NCBI RefSeq assembly: GCF_030270585.1
Contig: NZ_BSYI01000029.1
Location: forward strand, 1-61,698
Length of the DNA stretch: 61,698 nt
Direction: 5' to 3'
DNA from: Paralimibaculum aggregatum
Lineage (GTDB): Bacteria > Pseudomonadota > Alphaproteobacteria > Rhodobacterales > Rhodobacteraceae
Positions 49,516-58,695 of the stretch are shown in pieces. Position 1 is the stretch's first letter. Every line of letters begins with the position of its first letter. A program made the position numbers and the translations under genes. The notes below the pieces were generated by a model. That model worked only from the letters and a program-made list of their open reading frames with translations, ran no database searches and had not been told where the DNA came from.

Positions 49516-50151
49516 ATGTCCGACCTTGCCTGTCCTGCTCGCTCCGCAGCCTTGCCCGGCCGCCTGCGGAGCGCTCTCGCCGTGCTTGGCCTCGGTCTTG
49601 CGCTGAGCGCGCCTCCCGCCGCCGCGAACGTGCTCTACAGCTTCACCGAACTGCCCGAGGGGGTGCGCGTCGAGGCCAGCGGCAGCCTCGAGCTTTCGGT
49701 GTTCGGCCCGCCGAGCCGGCAGAACAGCTCGCTCACCGGCACCGCGCTGTTTCCGAATTCCGGCATCCTGCTCGGCCCTTCGGGTACCGCGGCGCAGGAT
49801 CTCTACCTGCTCGGCGACGTCTTCGAGAGCTTTGGCACGAGTGGCTTCACCACGGGCAGCTTCCTTTCCGGCATCGCGTTCGAGATCGCCGACAATGGCT
49901 TGCAGGACCAGCTCCAGGTCCCGGCCGACTTCAGCTCCGGCGACCCGATCTTCGCCGCCGGGCTGTTTCCGGGGAGTTTCGCGACGCTCGGCATCACCGC
50001 CACCGAGGATGTGGTGATGACGCTCCCCGGCGCGCAGACCATCACGCTCCGCTTCAACTCGAGCGAGGCCTCGGTGCCGCTGCCGGCAACGCTGCCGCTG
50101 CTCATCGCCGCATTCGGCGCCGCGGGGCTGTTGGCCCGTCGCCGGCGCTGA
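49516..50151 (+). CDS. VPLPA-CTERM sorting-signal secreted protein
   Basis: A 211-residue exported protein. It has an N-terminal signal peptide (LGLGLALSAPPAAANVLYSF, cleavage near AAAN) and a C-terminal sorting signal VPLPATLPLLIAAFGAAGLL followed by ARRRR. The VPLPA motif, membrane helix and basic tail are the VPLPA-CTERM variant of the PEP-CTERM system, processed by an exosortase. The domain in between is beta-rich and unassigned. No exosortase gene lies in the window. It has its own promoter with palindromes. Confidence 0.9.
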   Translation: MSDLACPARSAALPGRLRSALAVLGLGLALSAPPAAANVLYSFTELPEGVRVEASGSLELSVFGPPSRQNSSLTGTALFPNSGILLGPSGTAAQDLYLLGDVFESFGTSGFTTGSFLSGIAFEIADNGLQDQLQVPADFSSGDPIFAAGLFPGSFATLGITATEDVVMTLPGAQTITLRFNSSEASVPLPATLPLLIAAFGAAGLLARRRR

Positions 50152-51384
<1,233 letters not shown>

Positions 51385-51424
51385 GGCAGGAGCGCCCGCT
51401 GCAGGGGCTTCGAGGAGGAGCGAG

Positions 51425-52375
51425 TTGCGCCGGACCGAGCGCGGGCAGGGCAGCGATCCGAGCGAAGGGCTGAACCGCGCCATCCAGCGCACGATCTTCG
51501 GCGCGGTAATCATCGCCGGCATCGTCCTCTTCGTGCTGTGGCGGACCGACAACCCCCGCGTCGAGCAGATGCGACTCACCCTGATGGATGCCGTGCTGCC
51601 CTCGATGGGATGGGTCACCGAGCCGCTCGCGGTGATGACCGAGATCGCCCGCGACTACGAGGCGGTGGTCGACATCTACGAGCAGAACCGGGCGCTGCGG
51701 CGCGAGATCCAGCGGCTCCATGCCTGGCGCGAGACGGCGCGCCAACTCGAGGAGGAGAACGCCCAGCTGCGCGCCCTCAACAACCTCAACCAGCCGCCGC
51801 GGACCACCTTCGTCACCGGCGACATCATTGCCGATTCGGGCGGGCCGTTCCGCGAATCGGCACTGGTCAACGTCGGCGCGCGCGACGGCGTGGTGGACGG
51901 CTCGGCGGCGGTGGACGGGGTCGGGCTGGTCGGCCGGGTCTCCGGCGTCGGCGAGCGGGCGAGCCGGATCCTGCTGCTGACCGATTTCTCCTCGCGCATC
52001 CCGGTGATCCTGAAGCCGCGCGGGCGCCGCGCCGTGCTGGCCGGCGACGGCACCCCGGCGCCGCGGCTCGAGTTCCTCGACGCCTCGGAGCAGGTGAAGC
52101 CCGGCGATCTGGTCAAGACCTCGGGCGATGGCGGGGTGTTCCCGCCGGACATCCCGGTCGGCCGGGTGATCGTGACGCCGAGCCAGGAATGGCGGGTGGT
52201 GCTGCTCTCGGACTATTCGCGCCTCGAATTCGTGCGGCTGCTGCGCTACCGGCCCGACACCCGGATCGACCGGCCCGGCGGGCTGGTGCTGCCCGACGGC
52301 GCAGCGCGCGACCCGCGCCCGGCCGAGCGCCTCGGCGCCGGGGGGACCGGCCGGCCGCCGGCGCTGACCGAATGA
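51425..52375 (+). CDS. mreC: rod-shape-determining protein MreC
   Basis: A 316-residue MreC, anchored by one membrane helix (about residues 23-41, IFGAVIIAGIVLFVLWR) followed by a periplasmic coiled coil (IYEQNRALRREIQRLHAWRE) and two beta-barrel domains. It links MreB filaments to wall enzymes outside. The start appears to be TTG at 51425, with GGAGGAG about seven bases upstream and no better ATG. It follows mreB by 40 bases and overlaps mreD by ATGA. Confidence 0.92.
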   Translation: MRRTERGQGSDPSEGLNRAIQRTIFGAVIIAGIVLFVLWRTDNPRVEQMRLTLMDAVLPSMGWVTEPLAVMTEIARDYEAVVDIYEQNRALRREIQRLHAWRETARQLEEENAQLRALNNLNQPPRTTFVTGDIIADSGGPFRESALVNVGARDGVVDGSAAVDGVGLVGRVSGVGERASRILLLTDFSSRIPVILKPRGRRAVLAGDGTPAPRLEFLDASEQVKPGDLVKTSGDGGVFPPDIPVGRVIVTPSQEWRVVLLSDYSRLEFVRLLRYRPDTRIDRPGGLVLPDGAARDPRPAERLGAGGTGRPPALTE

Positions 52376-52914
52376 GCGCGGGCCGCGAAACCGGGCTGCG
52401 GCGAGCGCTCCGCATGGCGGCGCTGGCGGGGTTCGGCCTGCTGGCGGTGACGCTTGAGGCCGCCCCCCTCGGGCTAAGCCCGGCGGCGGTGACCTCGCCG
52501 GATCTGGTGTTCTGCATCGTCGCGCACTGGGCGCTTCGGGTGCCCGGGGCGGCGCCGGTGCTGCTGGTCTTCGCCCTCGGCCTCGCGCGCGACCTGCTCA
52601 CCGACCTGCCGGTGGGGCTCGGCGCGCTCGGGCTGGTCTTCGCCGCGGAATGGCTCAAGACGCGCCGGGCGCTGCTGGCGCGCCAGCCCTTCGTGCTGGA
52701 ATGGCTGGCGGTCGCGGCCGCGGCGGCGGCGATGGCGGCGGCACTCTGGCTCGCGGTGCTGCTCAGCCTCGCCCAGCCGCCCTTCGCGGCGGCGCTGGCC
52801 CGGCATACCGCGGCGACGATCCTGGTCTATCCGCTGGTCACCGCCTGCCTCGGCTGGGTGCTCGGCATCGGCAGCCTGCGCGACCTGCCGCGCGCCGCCG
52901 GAGAGGCGCGATGA
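52372..52914 (+). CDS. mreD: rod-shape-determining protein MreD
   Basis: A 180-residue polytopic membrane protein with about five helices: AALAGFGLLAVTLEAAPLGL, VLLVFALGLARDLLTDLPVG, LAVAAAAAAMAAALWLAVLL, AATILVYPLVTACLGWVLGI. It is the MreD component of the elongasome. Sequence conservation is always low; position between mreC and mrdA is the main support. ATGA overlaps with both neighbours. Confidence 0.9.
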   Translation: MSAGRETGLRRALRMAALAGFGLLAVTLEAAPLGLSPAAVTSPDLVFCIVAHWALRVPGAAPVLLVFALGLARDLLTDLPVGLGALGLVFAAEWLKTRRALLARQPFVLEWLAVAAAAAAMAAALWLAVLLSLAQPPFAAALARHTAATILVYPLVTACLGWVLGIGSLRDLPRAAGEAR

Positions 52915-54902
52915 GCCGGCCGCGCGGCGAGGCCCCGCGCAACGGCATGCGCATCCGCTTCGGCGACCGGGCGCGGCCCGACCGCGCCGAGGGCCCGGGG
53001 GTGACGCGCCGCGGGCTGGTGCTGCTCGGCGCGCAGCTCCTGGTCGCGGGCGGCCTGGCCTGGCGGATGCGGCAGTTCCAGATCGTCGAGGGCGAGCACT
53101 ACCGCCTGCTGGCCGAGGAGAACCGCATCAACATGCGGCTGATCGCGCCGACCCGCGGCCAGATCTTCGACCGCAAGAACCAGCCGCTGGCGATCAACCA
53201 GCAGAATTTCCGCGTGGTGATGATCCGCGAGCAGGCCGGCGACCCGGAGGCGGCGCTCGACCGGCTCGGGAGAATCGTCGAGATCTCGCCGCGGGCGCGG
53301 GAGCGGGTGCTCGACGAGATCCGCTCGAAATCCGCCTTCGTGCCGGTGGTGGTGGCCGAGCATCTCGACTGGGACACCTTCGCGAAGATCAACGTCAACG
53401 CCCCGGCCCTGCCCGGCATCCTGCCCGAGGTCGGGCTCTCGCGGCATTATCCGGCAGGGCCGGAGACGGCGCATGTCGTCGGCTATGTCGGGCGGGTGAC
53501 GCAGAAGGACCTCGACCAGGCCGACGACCAGGACCCGGTGCTGCAGATCCCGGAGTTCCAGATCGGCAAGCGCGGGCTCGAGCGCGGGCTCGAGCGCAAG
53601 CTGCGCGGCCAGGCCGGCACCCGGCGGATCGAGGTCAACGCCCTCGGCCGGGTGATCCGCGAGCTCGACCGGGTGGAGGGCCAGCCGGGGCCGGACCTGC
53701 ACCTGACCCTCGATCTCGCCCTGCAGGACTATGCCAACTGGCGGCTGCGCGAGGAATCCGGCGCCGCGGTGCTGCTCGATCTGCGCCACGGCGACGTGCT
53801 GGCGATGGCCTCCACCCCCTCCTTCGAGCCCAACCTCTTCGTGCGCGGCATTTCGGGGCCGGACTACAAGGCCCTGCTCGAGCACGAGTACCGGCCGCTG
53901 CACAACAAGTGGGCGAGCGGCATGTATCCGCCGGGCTCGACCTTCAAGATGGTGGTGGCGCTGGCCGCCCTCGAGGACGGGGTGATCGCGCCGGAGGAGA
54001 CCGTGTTCTGCAATGGCGGCTACGAGCTCGGCAACCGGCGCTTCCACTGCTGGCGCCGCGGCGGGCACGGCCATGTCGCGCAGCGCGCGGCGCTGGAGCA
54101 GTCCTGCGACGTCTATTTCTACGAGGCCGCCAAGCGGGTCGGCATCGAGCGCATCGCCGCCATGGCGCAGCGCCTCGGCCTCGGCCAGCGCGCCGACATG
54201 CCGCTGCCCGAACTCAAGGGCGGGCTGATCCCGGACAAGGCCTGGAAGTCGCGCAACCGCGAGGAGCCCTGGCTGGTGGGCGACACGCTGAACGCCGGCA
54301 TCGGGCAGGGCTTCGTGCTGGCCACCCCGCTGCAGCTCGCGGTGATGACGGCGCGGCTGGCCACCGGCCGGGCGCTCGAGCCGCGGCTGATCCTGGCGCG
54401 CGACGGCCGCCCCGCCCCGGTGCCGGAGGCCGCGCCGCTCGGCATCGCCGAGGCGCATCTGGCGCTGGTGCGGCGCGGCATGTTCGACGTGGTCAACAGC
54501 CGCCGCGGCACCGCCCGCCGCGCCCGGATCGACGACAAGGCCAACCGCATGGCCGGCAAGACCGGCACCAGCCAGGTGCGCAACATCACCAAGGCGGAGC
54601 GCGCCCTGGGCGTGTTCCGCAACGAGGACCTGCCCTGGCGGCGGCGCGACCATGCGCTCTTCGTCGGCTATGCGCCCTACGAGGACCCGCGCTTCGCGGT
54701 CGCGGTGGTGGTCGAGCATGGCGGCGGCGGCTCCAAGGCGGCGGCACCGGTGGCGCGCGACATCCTGATGCGCGGGCTCTGGGGCGGCGAGCCGCCGCTC
54801 ACCGCCTATCCGCCGGGCCAGGCGCCGGAACGCCCGGTGCCGACGCCGCAGCCGCGCCCGGTCTCGGGCGACGGCAACACCCCGCCGCGGATCCGCACAT
54901 GA
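52911..54902 (+). CDS. mrdA: penicillin-binding protein 2 (peptidoglycan DD-transpeptidase)
   Basis: A 663-residue class B PBP2. N-terminal membrane anchor (about residues 35-50, GLVLLGAQLLVAGGLAW), then a pedestal domain, then the transpeptidase: nucleophile Ser343 in PPGSTFKMV (S-x-x-K), the second motif Ser398-Cys-Asp in LEQSCDVYFYEA, and Lys550-Thr-Gly in AGKTGTSQ. It cross-links new glycan made by RodA. A Pro/Arg-rich tail follows the domain. The start overlaps mreD by ATGA. Confidence 0.95.
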   Translation: MSRPRGEAPRNGMRIRFGDRARPDRAEGPGVTRRGLVLLGAQLLVAGGLAWRMRQFQIVEGEHYRLLAEENRINMRLIAPTRGQIFDRKNQPLAINQQNFRVVMIREQAGDPEAALDRLGRIVEISPRARERVLDEIRSKSAFVPVVVAEHLDWDTFAKINVNAPALPGILPEVGLSRHYPAGPETAHVVGYVGRVTQKDLDQADDQDPVLQIPEFQIGKRGLERGLERKLRGQAGTRRIEVNALGRVIRELDRVEGQPGPDLHLTLDLALQDYANWRLREESGAAVLLDLRHGDVLAMASTPSFEPNLFVRGISGPDYKALLEHEYRPLHNKWASGMYPPGSTFKMVVALAALEDGVIAPEETVFCNGGYELGNRRFHCWRRGGHGHVAQRAALEQSCDVYFYEAAKRVGIERIAAMAQRLGLGQRADMPLPELKGGLIPDKAWKSRNREEPWLVGDTLNAGIGQGFVLATPLQLAVMTARLATGRALEPRLILARDGRPAPVPEAAPLGIAEAHLALVRRGMFDVVNSRRGTARRARIDDKANRMAGKTGTSQVRNITKAERALGVFRNEDLPWRRRDHALFVGYAPYEDPRFAVAVVVEHGGGGSKAAAPVARDILMRGLWGGEPPLTAYPPGQAPERPVPTPQPRPVSGDGNTPPRIRT

Positions 54903-56035
54903 GCCTGACCGACCCGAACCGCGCCGCGCCGCTCTCGATCACCGCCAAGCTGCTGCGGATGAACTGGGCGCTGGTGCTGCTGATCACCGCGATCGCAGCG
55001 CTCGGCTTCATGATGCTCTACTCGGTGGCCGGCGGCGATGCCGAGCCCTGGGCGCGGCGGCAGATGAACCGCTTCGGCGTCGGCGTCATCCTGATGACGA
55101 TCGTGGCGCTGATCGACATCCGCTTCTGGAAATGGGCCTCGCCCTTCGCCTATCTCGGCGCGCTGGTGCTGCTGGTGGCGGTGGAGTTCGTCGGCGAGAC
55201 CGGCATGGGCGCGCAGCGCTGGATCCGGCTCGGGCCGCTCAACCTGCAGCCCTCCGAGGTGATGAAGATCGCCCTCGTGCTGGCGCTGGCGCGTTATTAC
55301 GCCTGGCTCGAGCGCGACCGGATCTCGCGCCCGCTCTGGCTGGTGCCGCCGCTGGCGCTGATCGGGCTGCCGGCGGCGCTGGTGCTGAAGCAGCCGGATC
55401 TCGGCACGGCGCTGATGCTCTGCCTCGGCGGCGGCGTGGTAATGTTCCTCGCCGGGGTCTCCTGGTGGTATTTCGGCACCGCGGCAGCGCTCGGCGCCGG
55501 GCTGGTCTGGGCGGTGATGACCTCCAGGGGCACCGAGTGGCAGGTGCTGAAGGACTATCAGTATTCCCGCATCGAGACCTTCCTCGACCCCTCGCGCGAT
55601 CCGCTCGGCGCCGGCTACCACATCACCCAGTCGAAGATCGCCATGGGAAGCGGCGGGCTCACCGGGCGCGGCTTCATGCAGGGCACCCAGAGCCGGCTCA
55701 ACTTCCTGCCCGAGAAGCACACCGACTTCATCTTCACCACGCTCTCGGAGGAGTTCGGCGCGGTCGGCTCGATGTCGCTGCTGGCGCTTTACACGCTCGT
55801 GCTGATCTTCGGCTTCGCCTCGATGGTGAGCAACCGCGACCGCTACGGCGCGCTGGTCACCGGGGGGCTGACCGCGACCTTCTTCTTCTTCTGGGCGGTC
55901 AACATGGCGATGGTGATGGGGCTGATCCCGATCGTCGGCGTGCCGCTGCCGCTGGTCAGCTATGGCGGCTCGGCGATGCTGGTGCTGCTGATGGCCTTCG
56001 GGCTGATGCAGTCGGCCCATATCCACCGCCGCTGA
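54899..56035 (+). CDS. mrdB: RodA peptidoglycan glycosyltransferase (SEDS family)
   Basis: A 378-residue SEDS protein with ten predicted helices. The conserved loop with the catalytic Asp region is near FLDPSRDPLGAGYHITQSKI, and FLPEKHTDFIFTTLSEEFG, then PLPLVSYGGSAMLVLLMAF near the C-terminus, are SEDS hallmarks. RodA polymerises lipid II with PBP2. ATGA overlap with mrdA. It ends the rod operon; a gap of 123 bases with GC-rich inverted repeats precedes the next gene. Confidence 0.95.
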   Translation: MSLTDPNRAAPLSITAKLLRMNWALVLLITAIAALGFMMLYSVAGGDAEPWARRQMNRFGVGVILMTIVALIDIRFWKWASPFAYLGALVLLVAVEFVGETGMGAQRWIRLGPLNLQPSEVMKIALVLALARYYAWLERDRISRPLWLVPPLALIGLPAALVLKQPDLGTALMLCLGGGVVMFLAGVSWWYFGTAAALGAGLVWAVMTSRGTEWQVLKDYQYSRIETFLDPSRDPLGAGYHITQSKIAMGSGGLTGRGFMQGTQSRLNFLPEKHTDFIFTTLSEEFGAVGSMSLLALYTLVLIFGFASMVSNRDRYGALVTGGLTATFFFFWAVNMAMVMGLIPIVGVPLPLVSYGGSAMLVLLMAFGLMQSAHIHRR

Positions 56036-56158
56036 GGGCCTCCGCCGGCCCCGCCGCGGCTTGCAAATCCACGGCAAACCCGGTTAACCGGCAGGCGCAG
56101 CCCGGCGCTGCGGGCCCGCTGCGGCCAATCCCGGAACAACAAGCGGAGCTCGCGGATC

Positions 56159-57112
56159 ATGGCCGAAACCCCCGTCGTCGTCTTCTCGGGCAAGCACACC
56201 CACCGCCCGCACTGGATCGGCCCGCTCACCGAGGCCATGGCGGCGGAGGGGCTCGATCTCGAGCTGCACATGGACCCGGCCGAGGTCGCGCCCGAGCGGG
56301 TGGACTATCTGCTGATCACCGCCAACGGCCCGGTGCGCGACTTCGCGCCCTATACCCGGCTGCGCGCGATGCTCGGCCTCTGGGCCGGGGTCGAGGGCAT
56401 GCTGAAGCTCGACCTGCCGGCGGATGTGCCCTTCGCGCGGATGGTCGAGCCGGGGCTGACCGAAGGCATGGTCGACTACGTGGTGGGCCACGTGCTGCGC
56501 CATCATCTCGACATCGACCGCTATATCGGCGCCGATCCGATCGCGGAATGGGAGGTCTCCTTCCCGCCGCTGGCGCGCAACCGCCGGGTGGCCATCCTCG
56601 GCCTCGGCGAGCTCGGCACCGCCTGCGCCGCGGCGCTGGCCGCGCTGAACTTCCGCGTGACCGGCTGGTCGCGCAGCCCCAAGCAGATCCCCGGCGTCGC
56701 GACCCGGCACGGGCCCGAGGCCCTGCCCGGGGTGCTCGAGGCGGCGGAGATCCTCGTCCTGCTGCTGCCGCACACGCCCGATACGCTGCGGGTGATCGAC
56801 GCCGCGGCGCTGGCCCGGATGCCCGCCGGTGCCTGCATCGTCAATGCCGGGCGCGGCCCGCTGATCGACCACGCGGCGCTGCTCGCCGCCCTCGATTCCG
56901 GGCAGATCCGCCATGCGACGATGGATGTCTTCGATGTCGAGCCGCTGCCGCCCGGGCATCCCTACTGGGCGCATCCGCGCGTCACCGTCACCCCGCATAT
57001 CGCGAGCGTCACCCGCCCGGAGACCGCATCGCGGGCATTGATGCAGAATATCGCCCGCGATCTGGCGGGCAAGCCGCTCTTGGGCGTTGTCGACCGCGGC
57101 CGGGGCTACTAG
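56159..57112 (+). CDS. D-2-hydroxyacid dehydrogenase (GhrA-like glyoxylate/hydroxypyruvate reductase)
   Basis: A 317-residue D-2-hydroxyacid dehydrogenase of the GhrA type. The nucleotide-binding motif VAILGLGELGTACAAALAAL (about 143-162), catalytic Arg in IVNAGRGPLIDH, Glu in VFDVEPLPPGHPYWAH and His in TVTPHIASVTRPETA are present. Expected substrates are glyoxylate and hydroxypyruvate with NADPH. It follows rodA and precedes a DUF502 gene on the same strand. GCGGAG lies shortly ahead of the start. Confidence 0.9.
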   Translation: MAETPVVVFSGKHTHRPHWIGPLTEAMAAEGLDLELHMDPAEVAPERVDYLLITANGPVRDFAPYTRLRAMLGLWAGVEGMLKLDLPADVPFARMVEPGLTEGMVDYVVGHVLRHHLDIDRYIGADPIAEWEVSFPPLARNRRVAILGLGELGTACAAALAALNFRVTGWSRSPKQIPGVATRHGPEALPGVLEAAEILVLLLPHTPDTLRVIDAAALARMPAGACIVNAGRGPLIDHAALLAALDSGQIRHATMDVFDVEPLPPGHPYWAHPRVTVTPHIASVTRPETASRALMQNIARDLAGKPLLGVVDRGRGY

Positions 57113-57140
57113 CCTCGCAGGCTGAGCAACCGGAGCGCCC

Positions 57141-57935
57141 ATGGCACCCATACGACGCAGCGGGCGGCCCCGCACGACGCGCAGACGGCGAGCCGTGCCC
57201 CTCTGGGTACGGGCGCGGGCCAATTTCCTCACCGGCCTGATCGTGGTCGCGCCCATCGTGGTGACGATCTACCTGACCTGGGCCTTCATCACCTTCGTCG
57301 ACAACCAGATCGTGCCGCTGGTGCCGACGCCCTACAATCCGGCGACCTATATCGAGACCGACATCCCCGGTTTCGGCCTCGTGGTGTTCTTCATCTTCAC
57401 CACCATCGTCGGCTATTCCGCCAAGAAGGTCTTCGGCAAGCAGCTGATCCGCCTCGGCGAGGGCATCGTCGACCGGCTGCCGCTGGTGCGCACGGTCTAC
57501 AACGCGATGAAGCAGATCGTCGAGACGGTGCTGAGCCAGTCCAAGAGCTCGTTCCGGCAGGCCTGCCTGATCGAGTATCCGCGGCGCAATCTCTGGGCCA
57601 TCGCCTTCGTCTCCACCGATACCCGCGGCGAGATCCCGCGCCGCGCCGGGCAGGACGAGATGATCAGCGTCTTCCTGCCGACCACGCCGAACCCGACCAG
57701 CGGCTTCCTGCTCTTCGTGCCGAAACGCGACGTGGTGCTGCTCGACATGACCGTGGAGGACGCCGCCAAGCTGGTGATCTCCGCCGGCCTCGTGACGCCG
57801 CCGACCAAGGAGGAGCTGGAGGCCCAGGCGCGCAGCGCGACGCTGCGCAAGCAGGCGCTGGCCAAGGCCGCCAGCGGCAGCCGCCCGCCGCCCCCCGGCA
57901 ATGGCGAGGGCGGCAACGGCGGCGGCGGGCGCTAG
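57141..57935 (+). CDS. DUF502 membrane protein
   Basis: A 264-residue protein with a basic N-terminus (RSGRPRTTRRRRAVPLWVRA) and two membrane helices (about residues 30-50 and 75-95), followed by a soluble region. FGKQLIRLGEGIVDRLPLVR, VYNAMKQIVETVLSQSKSSF, and VFLPTTPNPTSGFLLFVPKR are DUF502 hallmarks. The C-terminus is Gly/Pro-rich. Function unknown; related plant proteins act at membranes. Convergent with the second VPLPA-CTERM gene, sharing CTAG at the ends. Confidence 0.9.
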   Translation: MAPIRRSGRPRTTRRRRAVPLWVRARANFLTGLIVVAPIVVTIYLTWAFITFVDNQIVPLVPTPYNPATYIETDIPGFGLVVFFIFTTIVGYSAKKVFGKQLIRLGEGIVDRLPLVRTVYNAMKQIVETVLSQSKSSFRQACLIEYPRRNLWAIAFVSTDTRGEIPRRAGQDEMISVFLPTTPNPTSGFLLFVPKRDVVLLDMTVEDAAKLVISAGLVTPPTKEELEAQARSATLRKQALAKAASGSRPPPPGNGEGGNGGGGR

Positions 57936-58501
57936 CCGGCCGTCCCGCCTCGCCGCGTCCCGCCAGCCCGCCGCCAAAGCGCGAGCCCGCCCAGCGCCGC
58001 AGCGAGAAGCGCGAGCGAGGGCGGCAGCGGCACGGTGGCGGCGGTTTCGATGTCGAAACCGTAGCTGGTCGGCGATGAGCTGAACTCCCTGATATCGATG
58101 CGATACGCGCCGGCGCCGTAGGTCCCGAACAGGTCGTTGGCCGGCCCGGAGATTTGCAAGGATTCGAGAATAGACCCGCCGGCGCCCCACAGGCTGAACC
58201 CAGTGGTATTGGGCGGGACGGTCGAATAGCTGGATACCGAGAAGGTCCAGTCCGAGAGCGTCGTGAAGGTGAAATTGTCGTGTTCGTCCGGCGAGCCGAT
58301 GGTGCCCAGAACCGTGCTGGTGGCTCCGCTGGCCAGTATCCCGAGATCCACCGCGGTCGCGAGGGTGGCCCCCGCATCGCCGCCGACCGATTCGTCGTAG
58401 ACGGTCATGGCGAGGACCGGTGTGGCGGAGAGCGCAAAGACGAGCGGGAGCACGCAGGCGGAAAATTTTTTCACGTTACCGTCTCTGTTCGGAACCTTCA
58501 T
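57932..58501 (-). CDS. second VPLPA-CTERM sorting-signal secreted protein
   Basis: A 189-residue exported protein. Residues 10-31 are a signal peptide (VKKFSACVLPLVFALSATPV). The middle is a beta-rich domain with FTFTTLSDWTFSVSSYST and a jelly-roll-like look. The end is VPLPPSLALLAAALGGLALW then RRAGGTRRGG, a VPLPA-CTERM tripartite signal with Pro in place of Ala. A GTG at 58474 begins exactly at the signal peptide and is an alternative start. Its stop codon shares CTAG with the end of the DUF502 gene. Confidence 0.88.
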   Translation of the reverse strand: MKVPNRDGNVKKFSACVLPLVFALSATPVLAMTVYDESVGGDAGATLATAVDLGILASGATSTVLGTIGSPDEHDNFTFTTLSDWTFSVSSYSTVPPNTTGFSLWGAGGSILESLQISGPANDLFGTYGAGAYRIDIREFSSSPTSYGFDIETAATVPLPPSLALLAAALGGLALWRRAGGTRRGGTAG

Positions 58502-58513
58502 GTGAGGATACCT

Positions 58514-58557
58514 GTATCGACTACACCGATACTCTCCGAAAACCGGGGAAACTTCAA
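58514..58557 (-). promoter_or_regulatory. promoter and palindrome of the second VPLPA-CTERM gene
   Basis: On the minus strand TTGAAG (58557-58552), 17 bases, GAGTAT (58534-58529). Overlapping the -10 is GTATCG-N7-CGATAC (58514-58532), an inverted repeat that could bind a repressor. The surrounding 80 bases are distinctly AT-rich for this window. Confidence 0.55.
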
Positions 58558-58695
58558 GATATATCGAATATTTCCCGTGCCGGGTCGGCGCGTTTCCAAC
58601 CCACGGCCGCGTGCCGCGTGCCGCGCGCGGGCCGCGCCAGGCCCCGCGGCACGGGCGGGCCCCGCGGGACCGGCGCGGATCGCCCGGCCCGGCGC

